In this document: piece after piece, positions 1 through 7,456 of the stretch
Position numbering within the stretch: the first letter of the stretch is position 1
How the letters are laid out: each line of letters opens with the position of its first letter
NCBI RefSeq assembly: GCF_900113655.1
Contig: NZ_FOQF01000024.1
Location: 1 to 57,397 of the forward strand
Length of the DNA: 57,397 bases
Reading direction: 5' to 3'
Source of the DNA: Pseudobutyrivibrio sp. OR37
Lineage (GTDB): Bacteria > Bacillota > Clostridia > Lachnospirales > Lachnospiraceae
Notes under the pieces: generated by a model
The model's input: the letters and a program-made list of their open reading frames with translations, nothing else
What the model was told of the DNA's origin: nothing
Database searches by the model: none
Translations under genes and position numbers: made by a program

Positions 1-155
1 CTTCCCATACCAATAATTCCTGTAATGACTTTTTCCATAGACAATTTTCTTTTCCGTGAGAAATTTCTTTCAGAATCAATACAGAAAGATTTTGCATTAT
101 CTGCAATTGTTTTAATTTGTGACATCAAAAGTTTCTTTACCATTTGTGGTTTCAT
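1..155 (-). mobile_element. IS4-like transposase, N-terminal part (cut by window edge)
   Basis: The complement reads in frame from an ATG at 155-153 to the window edge, giving 51 residues that begin MKPQMVKKLLMSQIKTI and contain a basic FSRKRKLS stretch followed by MEKVITGIIGMG. This is the pattern I know from the start of IS4-type transposases of Lachnospiraceae, which cut and paste their element with a DDE catalytic domain. The catalytic part lies outside the window. A good ribosome binding site (GGGAGG) sits just upstream. The family call rests only on the N-terminus, so IS4 is likely but not certain. Confidence 0.65.
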
Positions 156-197
156 GTGCGCCTCCCTGAAATTTGTAAATATACTTACAATTTCAAG

Positions 198-242
198 GGC
201 CGCTTTCGCTACCTCTGAAAATAATCAGTAGCGAAAGCGGCC
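198..242. repeat. 15-bp inverted repeat upstream of the IS4-like gene
   Basis: Arms GGCCGCTTTCGCTAC (198-212) and its exact complement (228-242) are separated by 15 bases. The arms are much richer in GC than the surroundings. The repeat lies upstream of the transposase start, so it is probably part of the element's left end or a hairpin that blocks read-through transcription into the transposase. Which of these applies cannot be told without the other end of the element. Confidence 0.6.
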
Positions 243-274
243 GCACTTTTCTGCATTAATGTCAACCCTTTATA

Positions 275-315
275 GAAAAAAGACCCCTGCATCATTCCTG
301 ATGCAGAGATCTTTA
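275..315 (-). terminator. Intrinsic terminator of the PTS IIC-like gene
   Basis: CTGCATCA and TGATGCAG (287-306) form a hairpin with a four-base loop. On the minus strand it is followed by a run of T (complement of the A-run at 276-281). It lies just past the stop codon of the minus-strand membrane protein gene. Confidence 0.75.
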
Positions 316-363
316 TACATCCCTCTTAACTTAATGACATTGCGAAAAAGGGGGAAGCTATTT

Positions 364-1446
364 TTATTCTAGGCGCATATCGCCATCTTTTACCCAACCA
401 AGCTTTACAGCTACCATATTGAATAGTGGGCAGAGCACTGCTGGAAGCACGAAACAGATAAGGATAAGTCCAATCCAATCCATTGCAGTGATTGCTGATT
501 TTGTGCCGGCTGCAATATCATTTACCCAGCCAGTGTAAACACCAATCTGCCCAACAAGTCCGCAGGTACCCATGCCTGATGAAACAGCTGCGCCGTTCAT
601 TTCCATCTTAAACAGGCATGTTGCAAGAGGGCCTGTGATTGCAGAGCAAAGGATTGGTGAAATCCAAATGCGAGGATTCTTGATAATGTTTGGCATTTGA
701 AGCATTGATGTTCCGATTCCCTGTGAAACAAGTCCGCCCCATTTATTTTCCTTAAAGCTCATTACAGCAAATCCTACCATCTGTGCGCAGCAGCCTGCTA
801 CAGCAGCGCCACCAGCAAGTCCGGTAAGTGAAAGAGCTGCGCAAATTGCGGCAGAAGAAATAGGAAGAGTAAGTGCAATTCCTACGATAACTGAAACAAG
901 GATTCCCATGATAAATGGCTGTTTTGTTGTAGCCCACATAATAAGTGTTCCTACAGAGCTTGCCGCTTTACCAAGGGCTGGAGCCCACCAAGCGGAAAGG
1001 GCAATACCAACGCCGATTGTAACAAGTGGAGTAACAAGAATATCTACCTTTGTTTCCTTAGAAACAGCCTTGCCGATTTCTGCAGAAATGATTGCTACAA
1101 AAAGAACTGCAAGAGGGCCACCTGCACCACCAAGGGCGTTTGATGCAAAGCCTACAGTGATAAGTGAAAACAGTACAAGTGGTGGAGCCTGAAGAGCATA
1201 GCCGATGGCAACCGCCATAGCTGGACCACTCATTGCAGTAGCAAGACCGCCAACAGTGTAATCAACACCTGCCACAGTAGCTACAGGCACTGTCAAAAAT
1301 CCAATTCCAAACTGAGTTCCTATTGTATTTATGATTGTTCCAATAAGAAGTGAGCAAAACAAACCTTGAGCCATGGCACCAAGGGCATCAATAAGATAAC
1401 GCTTCACAGAAATTTCGATGTTTTTTCTCTTTAAAAATTCTTTCAT
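364..1446 (-). CDS. PTS system IIC-like membrane protein (PfoR / PTS_EIIC_2 family)
   Basis: The 360-residue product is almost entirely hydrophobic with many Gly/Ala-rich membrane segments, for example GLATAMSGPAMAVAIGYALQ near residue 70 and ITGPLATCLFKMEMNGAAVS near residue 280. This matches the PTS_EIIC_2 family, which includes PfoR of Clostridium perfringens. Members look like the sugar-transporting channel of a phosphotransferase system but usually stand alone, without recognisable IIA or IIB partners, as here. The substrate is unknown. The gene has its own terminator and is transcribed away from its neighbour, so it appears monocistronic. The family is fairly sure; the role is not. Confidence 0.8.
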   Translation of the reverse strand: MKEFLKRKNIEISVKRYLIDALGAMAQGLFCSLLIGTIINTIGTQFGIGFLTVPVATVAGVDYTVGGLATAMSGPAMAVAIGYALQAPPLVLFSLITVGFASNALGGAGGPLAVLFVAIISAEIGKAVSKETKVDILVTPLVTIGVGIALSAWWAPALGKAASSVGTLIMWATTKQPFIMGILVSVIVGIALTLPISSAAICAALSLTGLAGGAAVAGCCAQMVGFAVMSFKENKWGGLVSQGIGTSMLQMPNIIKNPRIWISPILCSAITGPLATCLFKMEMNGAAVSSGMGTCGLVGQIGVYTGWVNDIAAGTKSAITAMDWIGLILICFVLPAVLCPLFNMVAVKLGWVKDGDMRLE

Positions 1447-1545
1447 ACATCTTCTCCTTTTATAGTTGATAACAAATGTATTATAATTGATTTAATCGTG
1501 TCGCAAAAGATTAATTGACCGATTTATGTAATGATAGGAGGCAAT

Positions 1546-1722
1546 ATGAATTTTCCTAAGGACCCAGTGATGCTTTTGTCTGTTGTAAACACAGCACTTC
1601 GTGATTACTACAGCAGCTTTGATGCATTGGTTGATGATAATGAGGTAGACGGTGATGAGATAATTGCAAAGCTTGCAATGATTGATTACCACTATGACCC
1701 AGAAAAAAATAAGTTTAGGTAG
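1546..1722 (+). CDS. DUF4250 family small protein
   Basis: A 58-residue acidic protein starting MNFPKDPVMLLSVVNTALRD and ending DYHYDPEKNKFR. This is the compact DUF4250 pattern found widely in Firmicutes, of unknown function. I chose the ATG at 1546 because a TAGGAGG ribosome binding site stands five bases upstream; an in-frame ATG at 1531 would overlap that site. The gene lies nine bases before the CapA-like gene and is probably cotranscribed with it. Confidence 0.8.
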   Translation: MNFPKDPVMLLSVVNTALRDYYSSFDALVDDNEVDGDEIIAKLAMIDYHYDPEKNKFR

Positions 1723-1731
1723 AGGGAGATT

Positions 1732-2862
1732 ATGAAAAAATTTTTTAAGGTATTAATAAATACGATGCTAGTGATGGTGCTGCTTTGCGCGGCAGGCTGG
1801 TATTTCGTTGGTGATGACATTTTTGAAAAGGCTCTTTTTAAGGAGGAGCAGGCTGCAGCCCAGCCACAGGATACTATCGTAGAAAAGGAAGTGGTTGCAG
1901 AATCGGAGCCTGCAGTGGAACCAGCGCCAGCCCAGACTACTACAAATATAGTATTTACCGGTGACGTTGAAATCAGTGAATATGTCCAGTCTGCTTATAA
2001 TGCAAAAGGAATTGACGGTGTGGCATCTGCAGATGTTCAGTCGCTGCTTCGGGATTCTACATTTACAATGATAAATAATGAATTCTGCTATTCTGAAAGA
2101 GGGCAGAAGGCTCCTGACAAGCAGTACACCTTCAGAGTCAATCCTGGATATGTCAGCATTTTAGGTGACCTGGGTGTGGATATCGCAGGTCTTGCCAACA
2201 ACCACGTGCTGGATTTTGGCCATGATGCACTAACAGACACCTTCACCACCCTGACTAATGCTGAAATTGAATACACAGGAGCTGGCAACAGCTTAGAGGA
2301 AGCCAGCAAGCTTATCATAAAGACTGACGATATGGGAAGAACCTACGGCTTTCTTGCCGCCAGTCACGTTATTCCAGTAGGAAGCTGGAATGTGCTTAAT
2401 TCCCAGCCAGGCGAGTTCTGCTTTTACGACGAGACAGATTTATTAAATGCTATCGCAGCAGCCCGTCCACAGGTGGATTACTTATTCGTAATGGTTCACT
2501 GGGGCGTGGAGCACACCACAGAGCTTACAGACTATCAGGCCAATGACGGACACAAGATGATAGATGCTGGCGCTGATGCAGTAATCGGCATGCACAGCCA
2601 TTGCCTGCAGCCAGTGGAAATGTACAATGGCAAGCCTATTTTTTACAGCCTTGGCAACTTCATCTTTAATCAGTCTATCAAATCAGGTGGCGGCGGAGCG
2701 GTACAGTTTAGTGTTGATGAAAACGGCGCCGTAACCTACCGCATCATTCCTATAACTGCAAGTAATGCATGCACTTCAGTAGACCCAAGCGGATACAGCT
2801 ATGTTGAAAGCATTTCTGGCAATGTTGCTGTGGATGAAAACGGAGTAATTAGTCAAAAATAA
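1732..2862 (+). CDS. CapA-family metallophosphoesterase-like protein, membrane anchored
   Basis: The 376-residue protein starts with a basic tail and one membrane segment (about residues 8-27), then a Gln/Glu/Pro/Ala-rich linker (38-72), then a CapA-type calcineurin-like domain. Visible motifs are FTGDVEIS (G77-D78), GLANNHVLDFG (N156, N157, H158), MVHWGVEH (H256) and GMHSHCLQPVE (H288, H290), the usual metal ligands of the family. CapA in Bacillus takes part in poly-gamma-glutamate capsule export, but no capB or capC lies here. A surface enzyme of cell-envelope metabolism is the safer reading. It is followed by a strong terminator. Confidence 0.8.
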   Translation: MKKFFKVLINTMLVMVLLCAAGWYFVGDDIFEKALFKEEQAAAQPQDTIVEKEVVAESEPAVEPAPAQTTTNIVFTGDVEISEYVQSAYNAKGIDGVASADVQSLLRDSTFTMINNEFCYSERGQKAPDKQYTFRVNPGYVSILGDLGVDIAGLANNHVLDFGHDALTDTFTTLTNAEIEYTGAGNSLEEASKLIIKTDDMGRTYGFLAASHVIPVGSWNVLNSQPGEFCFYDETDLLNAIAAARPQVDYLFVMVHWGVEHTTELTDYQANDGHKMIDAGADAVIGMHSHCLQPVEMYNGKPIFYSLGNFIFNQSIKSGGGGAVQFSVDENGAVTYRIIPITASNACTSVDPSGYSYVESISGNVAVDENGVISQK

Positions 2863-2866
2863 AAAT

Positions 2867-2897
2867 GCACTCAGGGCGACCTGGGTGCTATTTTTTA
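2867..2897 (+). terminator. Intrinsic terminator after the CapA-like gene
   Basis: GCACTCAGG and CCTGGGTGC form a nine-pair stem around GCGA, followed by TATTTTTT. It separates the capA-like unit from the glmS promoter only a few bases downstream. Confidence 0.85.
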
Positions 2898-2899
2898 AG

Positions 2900-2928
2900 T
2901 TGACTTATATATACAGTTCTACTACAAT
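2900..2928 (+). promoter_or_regulatory. Promoter of glmS (-35 TTGACT, -10 TACAAT)
   Basis: TTGACT at 2900-2905 and TACAAT at 2923-2928 are 17 bases apart, a standard sigma-A spacing. Transcription would start near 2935 and run through the glmS ribozyme. The leader before glmS is therefore about 245 bases long. Confidence 0.65.
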
Positions 2929-2987
2929 ACAGTCTATCGTAGATTGAAAATTGAATAAGGCGAAATTCACGTATTTATTCCTCGTTT

Positions 2988-3124
2988 TAGCGCCATGCAC
3001 CAGCAATTGCTGGTTAACGAGGAGGAGGGATTATCGAAAATTCGGCGGGTGCCCTCCCGTGCAGCCTAGTGCGCACGCATTATTAAATATGCAGGTAACT
3101 GCAAAACAGAGATGATGCGATAGG
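2988..3124 (+). ncRNA. glmS ribozyme: glmS ribozyme (glucosamine-6-phosphate-responsive self-cleaving RNA)
   Basis: The segment has the conserved core of the glmS ribozyme: AGCGCC at 2989, then TTAACGAGG, GGGATTATCGA, ATTCGGCGGGTGCCCTCCCG and a 3' part containing GCAGGTAACTGC. It lies directly upstream of the glmS gene. Self-cleavage is expected just 5' of G2990. In known members, glucosamine-6-phosphate acts as the cofactor for cleavage and the cut message is degraded, which turns glmS off when its product is abundant. The 3' boundary is approximate. Confidence 0.92.
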
Positions 3125-3181
3125 CATGTTTTGATTGTAAGCGACAAAGTCGCATTTTATAGAAAGAATGAGGAATTAAAT

Positions 3182-4999
3182 ATGTGTGGAATTATTGGAT
3201 ATATAGGAAATGATGCTTTAGCAAAAATTTTGGATGGACTTGAGCTTTTGGAGTACAGAGGCTATGACAGTGCTGGAATCGCAGTTCGTGAAAAAGGTGA
3301 TGGCCAGTCAGTAATATACAAATGCCAGGGCAGAGTTAATGATCTGAGAGGAATTATTCCTGAATCAGACGTTAATTTTAGCTGCGGCATTGGTCATACC
3401 AGATGGGCTACTCACGGTGGAGTTAGTGATGTGAATGCCCATCCTCATAAATCGGGAAAGGTTACTCTTGTTCATAATGGCATCATTGAAAACTATGCCC
3501 TTTTGAAGGAAGAGTACGAGCTTTCAGAGCAACTTGTATCAGAAACAGATACCGAGGTCGTTGCGGCACTGCTGAACAAATTCTACAAAGGAAATCCTAA
3601 AGAAGCTATCAAAAGAACAGTTTCAAAATTACAGGGAACTTTCGCTCTTGTAATTATGTTTGATGACATCCCAGATACTATTTTTGCTGTTAGAAATGTA
3701 AATCCTGTTGTTGTGACACACACTGGCAATCAGGCTATTTTGGCATCTGACCCAGCAGCGATTTACGCATACTCAAAAGAGTATTTTGTTTTGGATGAAG
3801 ACGTTATTCTTACAATGAATGCATCAGGCTACACTGTTGAAGATTTTGAAGGCAACCCAGTAGATGTTGAATTCACAAAGGTGGATTGGGACACTACTTC
3901 TGCTCAAAAGCAGGGCTATCCATATTACATGGCAAAGGAAATTGATGAACAGCCAAATTGTTTACGCAGAATTCTTAGCAATTATATTGTGGATTCAGAT
4001 GTTAATTTTGGTTTTAATGGTGAAGTTGATAAGGCCCTTAAGCATTTTAGCAGAGTATGTATTGTTGCCTGCGGAACTGCGTTGCATGCTGGTATGGTAG
4101 GCGCGCAGCTTTTGAAAAAATGGTGCGGCATAACTGCTGAAGTAGAAATGGCTTCTGAGTTTATATATTCTGATACAGCTCTTGATGCAGACACTTTATT
4201 CATTGCAGTTTCCCAGTCTGGTGAGACTATCGATACATTGGAAGCATTGAATAGAGCAAAGGAAGCAGGCGCAACATGTGTGGCAATCCTAAATGTTCGT
4301 GGTTCATCTATGTCGAGAGTAGCAGATATGAGCCTTTATACAGATGCAGGCCCAGAAATTGCTGTAGCAAGTACAAAAGCCTACACTACTCAGCTATTGA
4401 TGTTTTACATGCTGGCTCTTAAGGCTGGACTTGTACGAGGAAAGCTATCAGAAGTAGATTATGAGAACGCTATCTCACAGCTAAGACTGGTTCCTGATGC
4501 TATAGCCAGAGTGATTGCTGAAAAGGATAGCATTCACAGACTTTCAAAAGAGGTTATCACCTGCCCAGATTTATTTATGGTAGGTAGAGGCTTGGATTAT
4601 CTGGTTCTTATGGAAGGTGCCTTGAAGCTTAAGGAAATATCTTACATTCACTCTGAGGCTTATGCTGCCGGCGAATTGAAGCATGGCCCTATTGCATTGA
4701 TAACAAAAGGAACACCTGTCATTGCAGCAGTTACTCAGACCAAGCTTGTATCTAAGGCATTATCAAATGTTAAGGAAGTCAAGGCCAGAGGGGCTAACGT
4801 GGTACTTTTGGCAAAGAACTCATTTAAGGCAGATTTTTCTGAAGAATATCATGTAATTGGATTACCTGTTTTAGAGGATGAATATATGACATTCCCTGAA
4901 ATAGCAGCACTTCAGATATATGCTTATTATGTTTCTGCCGATAAGGGCTTAGATGTTGATAAACCAAGAAATCTTGCAAAGGTTGTTACTGTTGAATAG
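3182..4999 (+). CDS. glmS: Glutamine-fructose-6-phosphate aminotransferase (isomerizing)
   Basis: The enzyme makes glucosamine-6-phosphate from fructose-6-phosphate and glutamine, the first step toward UDP-GlcNAc for peptidoglycan. I placed the start at the ATG of MCGIIGYIG because the cysteine after Met is the catalytic N-terminal nucleophile; a TTG start at 3131 would bury it. The 605 residues comprise the glutaminase domain (about 1-220) and two SIS sugar isomerase domains with SQSGETIDT, STKAYTTQ and GELKHGPIALI. The C-terminus PRNLAKVVTVE is typical of the family. The gene stands behind its own promoter and ribozyme, so feedback control is by its product. Confidence 0.97.
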   Translation: MCGIIGYIGNDALAKILDGLELLEYRGYDSAGIAVREKGDGQSVIYKCQGRVNDLRGIIPESDVNFSCGIGHTRWATHGGVSDVNAHPHKSGKVTLVHNGIIENYALLKEEYELSEQLVSETDTEVVAALLNKFYKGNPKEAIKRTVSKLQGTFALVIMFDDIPDTIFAVRNVNPVVVTHTGNQAILASDPAAIYAYSKEYFVLDEDVILTMNASGYTVEDFEGNPVDVEFTKVDWDTTSAQKQGYPYYMAKEIDEQPNCLRRILSNYIVDSDVNFGFNGEVDKALKHFSRVCIVACGTALHAGMVGAQLLKKWCGITAEVEMASEFIYSDTALDADTLFIAVSQSGETIDTLEALNRAKEAGATCVAILNVRGSSMSRVADMSLYTDAGPEIAVASTKAYTTQLLMFYMLALKAGLVRGKLSEVDYENAISQLRLVPDAIARVIAEKDSIHRLSKEVITCPDLFMVGRGLDYLVLMEGALKLKEISYIHSEAYAAGELKHGPIALITKGTPVIAAVTQTKLVSKALSNVKEVKARGANVVLLAKNSFKADFSEEYHVIGLPVLEDEYMTFPEIAALQIYAYYVSADKGLDVDKPRNLAKVVTVE

Positions 5000-5028
5000 A
5001 CTAATTTATATGGAATAAATACGTGGAT

Positions 5029-6078
5029 TTATAGCTCATCTTCAAAATATTCGATAAGTGCATTTACATTCAAATCAGAATGCTCTACCTCTCGTGAATA
5101 TAGGTAGATGGTTTTTGCAAGCTCCTGGCTACTTGCGGCATCTAACATCATCAGCCAGCGGGTGCTTTGAACTGCAATCATGGTGCGGGCGTAGATTTGA
5201 CCATCGTAGACAGCGCCACAGAAGTAGGTATAAAGCAGGCATTCTAGAATCTTTTCAAATATGAATTCTTTTTCAGCTGCTGGATACATGGTAGACTTCC
5301 AGGTGGTGAAGCTTTCTTTATGCTCAAGCCAAAAAGCTTTGGCAGCTTTAATAGAGTCTCGCCATGACTCTTCCAAAACTTCCATTTCGATTAAGGCATC
5401 AAAGCCCTTGATGCAATTATCTAAAGATAGCATAGCGCTGGTGCCTGTAGTTTCAAAGGTGTCATCAGCAGTCACATCATCCATCTCAAAAATATCGCCT
5501 TCATCATAAAGCTCCTGCAATTCTAAGGCCATGCAAGCAATGATATTCATTCGCTCCTGTAGTGGAAGAGTAGTTTCCTTTGCAAGCGCAAACATTTTAT
5601 CTCGGGCATATTCCAGCTTGTCGTAAAGCATAAAATCAAAATCTTCGAATTCCTCAGGATTATCACAGGACTCATCCTCAGTTTCAGTTATCCCAAATTC
5701 AAAGTCAGGCTCCATCATCATCCTAGTCACCTCAGGGCAGGACAGTGACAGCGAATATTCCCTAATATCCTGGAATTCCTCAATGTGTCTTGGGAACAGC
5801 CTGCAGGTATTGCAAAGATAATCCTCTCCAAGCGTAGACTGCAAATCGCAAAGCCCATTATCGTTAAGCATTGCACATCTGGTGGCATTTTGCTTGAAAC
5901 ACTGTACATTGTAATCTATGCCAGCCTTCAGCCTATCAGAAAAATTCCCGGAAGTATTCGTGTATTTATTAACGCTGTCCTCATCAATCACAATTTGCCA
6001 ACCAATGCAGCAGCTCTTCGGACATTTATCAGCTATGCACTTAAACTCATCGTACCCCGTTTGTTTCCTATAAAGCAT
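5029..6078 (-). CDS. FliB-like flagellin lysine-N-methylase (CxxC cluster protein)
   Basis: The 349-residue protein opens with a cysteine cluster (C14, C19, C23, C24 in FKCIADKCPKSCCIGW), followed by CAMLNDNGLCDL and CNTCRLFPRH. This is the pattern of the YkgJ/FliB family, annotated as flagellin lysine-N-methylase, whose members probably bind an iron-sulfur or zinc cluster. Methylation of surface lysines on flagellin is known for Salmonella FliB. No flagellar genes are near, so the target here is inferred only from the family. The gene converges on glmS, leaving 29 bases between the stop codons and no clear terminator. Confidence 0.75.
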   Translation of the reverse strand: MLYRKQTGYDEFKCIADKCPKSCCIGWQIVIDEDSVNKYTNTSGNFSDRLKAGIDYNVQCFKQNATRCAMLNDNGLCDLQSTLGEDYLCNTCRLFPRHIEEFQDIREYSLSLSCPEVTRMMMEPDFEFGITETEDESCDNPEEFEDFDFMLYDKLEYARDKMFALAKETTLPLQERMNIIACMALELQELYDEGDIFEMDDVTADDTFETTGTSAMLSLDNCIKGFDALIEMEVLEESWRDSIKAAKAFWLEHKESFTTWKSTMYPAAEKEFIFEKILECLLYTYFCGAVYDGQIYARTMIAVQSTRWLMMLDAASSQELAKTIYLYSREVEHSDLNVNALIEYFEDEL

Positions 6079-6311
6079 AATAACCTCTTCAATCTATTTT
6101 CTAGAAGGTATTATAACACGAATTTTGGGTGTGTAATAATTGACAAATAATTAACAAAAATACAGAAAAGTACAAAATTAAGAACATTATGGAAAACCAC
6201 TATTTTTTCATAAAAAAGTAGTATCATATCAAGTGGTTTTGAAAAACTAACACTTTGGTTTTACTAGAGGTTAAAATATTACTTTTAAAGAAAGAAAAGA
6301 GGAATTTTAAA

Positions 6312-7295
6312 ATGGCAGGATTTGGAGCTTTAATTGACATCCTTAAAAAGGATCCTAAGAAAATCGTATTTACAGAAGGTACAGATCACAGAATCATCGA
6401 GGCATCTAGCCGTCTTCTTGGTTCTGATTTCTTACAGCCAATCCTTATTGGTAAAGAGGCAGAGGTAAAGGCAGCAGCTGAGGAAGCTGGTTTCAACATT
6501 CGTGGTGCTGTTATCATCGATCCAGATAACTACGATAGATTTGATGAAATGTGCGAGCTTTTCTGCGAGCTTAGAAAGTCTAAGGGTGTTACAATGGAGC
6601 AGGCAGCTGCTACATGTAAGCAGGCTAACTACTTCGGTACAATGCTTGTAAAGATGGGTGTTGCTGATGCACTTCTTGGTGGTGCTACATACTCTACAGC
6701 TGATACAGTTCGTCCAGCTCTTCAGGTTATTAAGACAAAGCCAGGCAACAGCATCGTATCTTCATGCTTCATCATGGTACGTAACTCAGCTACAGGTGAT
6801 AGAGAAGTTCTTGCAATGGGTGACTGCGCTATCAACATTAAGCCAAACGCTGATGAGCTTGCTGAAATCGCTGGTGAGACAGCAGAGTGCGCTAAGATCT
6901 TCGGTGTAGATCCTAAGATTGCAATGCTTTCATACTCAACACTTGGTTCTGGAAAGGGCGAGGATGTTGATAAGATGCGTGAAGCTACAGCAAAGGCTAA
7001 GGAGAAGTATCCTACACTTGATATCGAAGGCGAGCTTCAGTTCGATGCAGCTGTTTCTCCACGTGTTGCAAAGACAAAGTGCCCAGATTCAACAGTAGCT
7101 GGACATGCTAACACATTCATCTTCCCAGATATCAATGCTGGTAACATCGGTTACAAGATTGCACAGCGTCTTGGTGGTTTTGATGCTTACGGCCCAATTC
7201 TTCTTGGACTTAACGCACCAATCAACGACTTATCTCGTGGATGCAATGCACAGGAAGTATACTCAATGGCTATTATTACAGCCGCTCTTGCTTAA
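6312..7295 (+). CDS. pta: Phosphate acetyltransferase
   Basis: The 327-residue protein has the length of single-domain phosphotransacetylases, which interconvert acetyl-CoA and acetyl phosphate. Visible motifs include VFTEGTDHRIIEASSRL near the N-terminus, ADALLGGATYSTADTVRPAL in the middle, and STVAGHANTFIFPDINAGNI and GPILLGLNAPINDLSRG near the end. The start at 6312 follows an AGAGGA site; an upstream frame to 6255 has no such site. Codon use is strongly biased as in a highly expressed gene. Acetate kinase usually follows pta but is absent here. Confidence 0.95.
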   Translation: MAGFGALIDILKKDPKKIVFTEGTDHRIIEASSRLLGSDFLQPILIGKEAEVKAAAEEAGFNIRGAVIIDPDNYDRFDEMCELFCELRKSKGVTMEQAAATCKQANYFGTMLVKMGVADALLGGATYSTADTVRPALQVIKTKPGNSIVSSCFIMVRNSATGDREVLAMGDCAINIKPNADELAEIAGETAECAKIFGVDPKIAMLSYSTLGSGKGEDVDKMREATAKAKEKYPTLDIEGELQFDAAVSPRVAKTKCPDSTVAGHANTFIFPDINAGNIGYKIAQRLGGFDAYGPILLGLNAPINDLSRGCNAQEVYSMAIITAALA

Positions 7296-7301
7296 TATGC
7301 A

Positions 7302-7385
7302 TTAAGGAGGGGCCCAGCTTGCTGGGAGGATTCCTTATTGCCACGACGCAACTCATTGCCGTAGGCAATATTTAAATGTTGCGTC
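7302..7385 (+). ncRNA. Structured RNA downstream of pta: two adjacent hairpins
   Basis: The first hairpin (7303-7337) has an outer stem TAAGGA/TCCTTA, a purine internal loop (GGGG facing AGGAT) and an inner stem CCCAG/CTGGG. The second (7345-7385) pairs GACGCAAC with GTTGCGTC and encloses an inner ATTGCC/GGCAAT hairpin. The pair may serve as the pta terminator, though the T-run after it is poor (TTCCCGTTTTG). The first hairpin has a close relative at 48,393-48,427 with compensating base changes. Confidence 0.5.
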
Positions 7386-7393
7386 TTCCCGTT

Positions 7394-7435
7394 TTGTATA
7401 TTCAACCTTCCCCTAGTATAATAGGGGGAGGTTAT
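7394..7435 (+). promoter_or_regulatory. recJ promoter embedded in a GC-rich hairpin
   Basis: TTGTAT (7394-7399) and TATAAT (7417-7422) are 17 bases apart and give a good sigma-A promoter for recJ. The -10 box forms most of the loop of an inverted repeat, CCTTCCCCTA and TAGGGGGAGG, followed by TTATTTTA. The same bases could act as a terminator for read-through from pta and as a start site for recJ. Confidence 0.55.
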
Positions 7436-7456
7436 TTTAGATTTTGGAGATAATTT

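Noticed and set aside
3141-3158. Hairpin GCGAC-AAA-GTCGC followed by ATTTTA before glmS as an attenuator
   Set aside because: Only five pairs and a weak T-run; the ribozyme already explains control of glmS, though a minor effect cannot be excluded.
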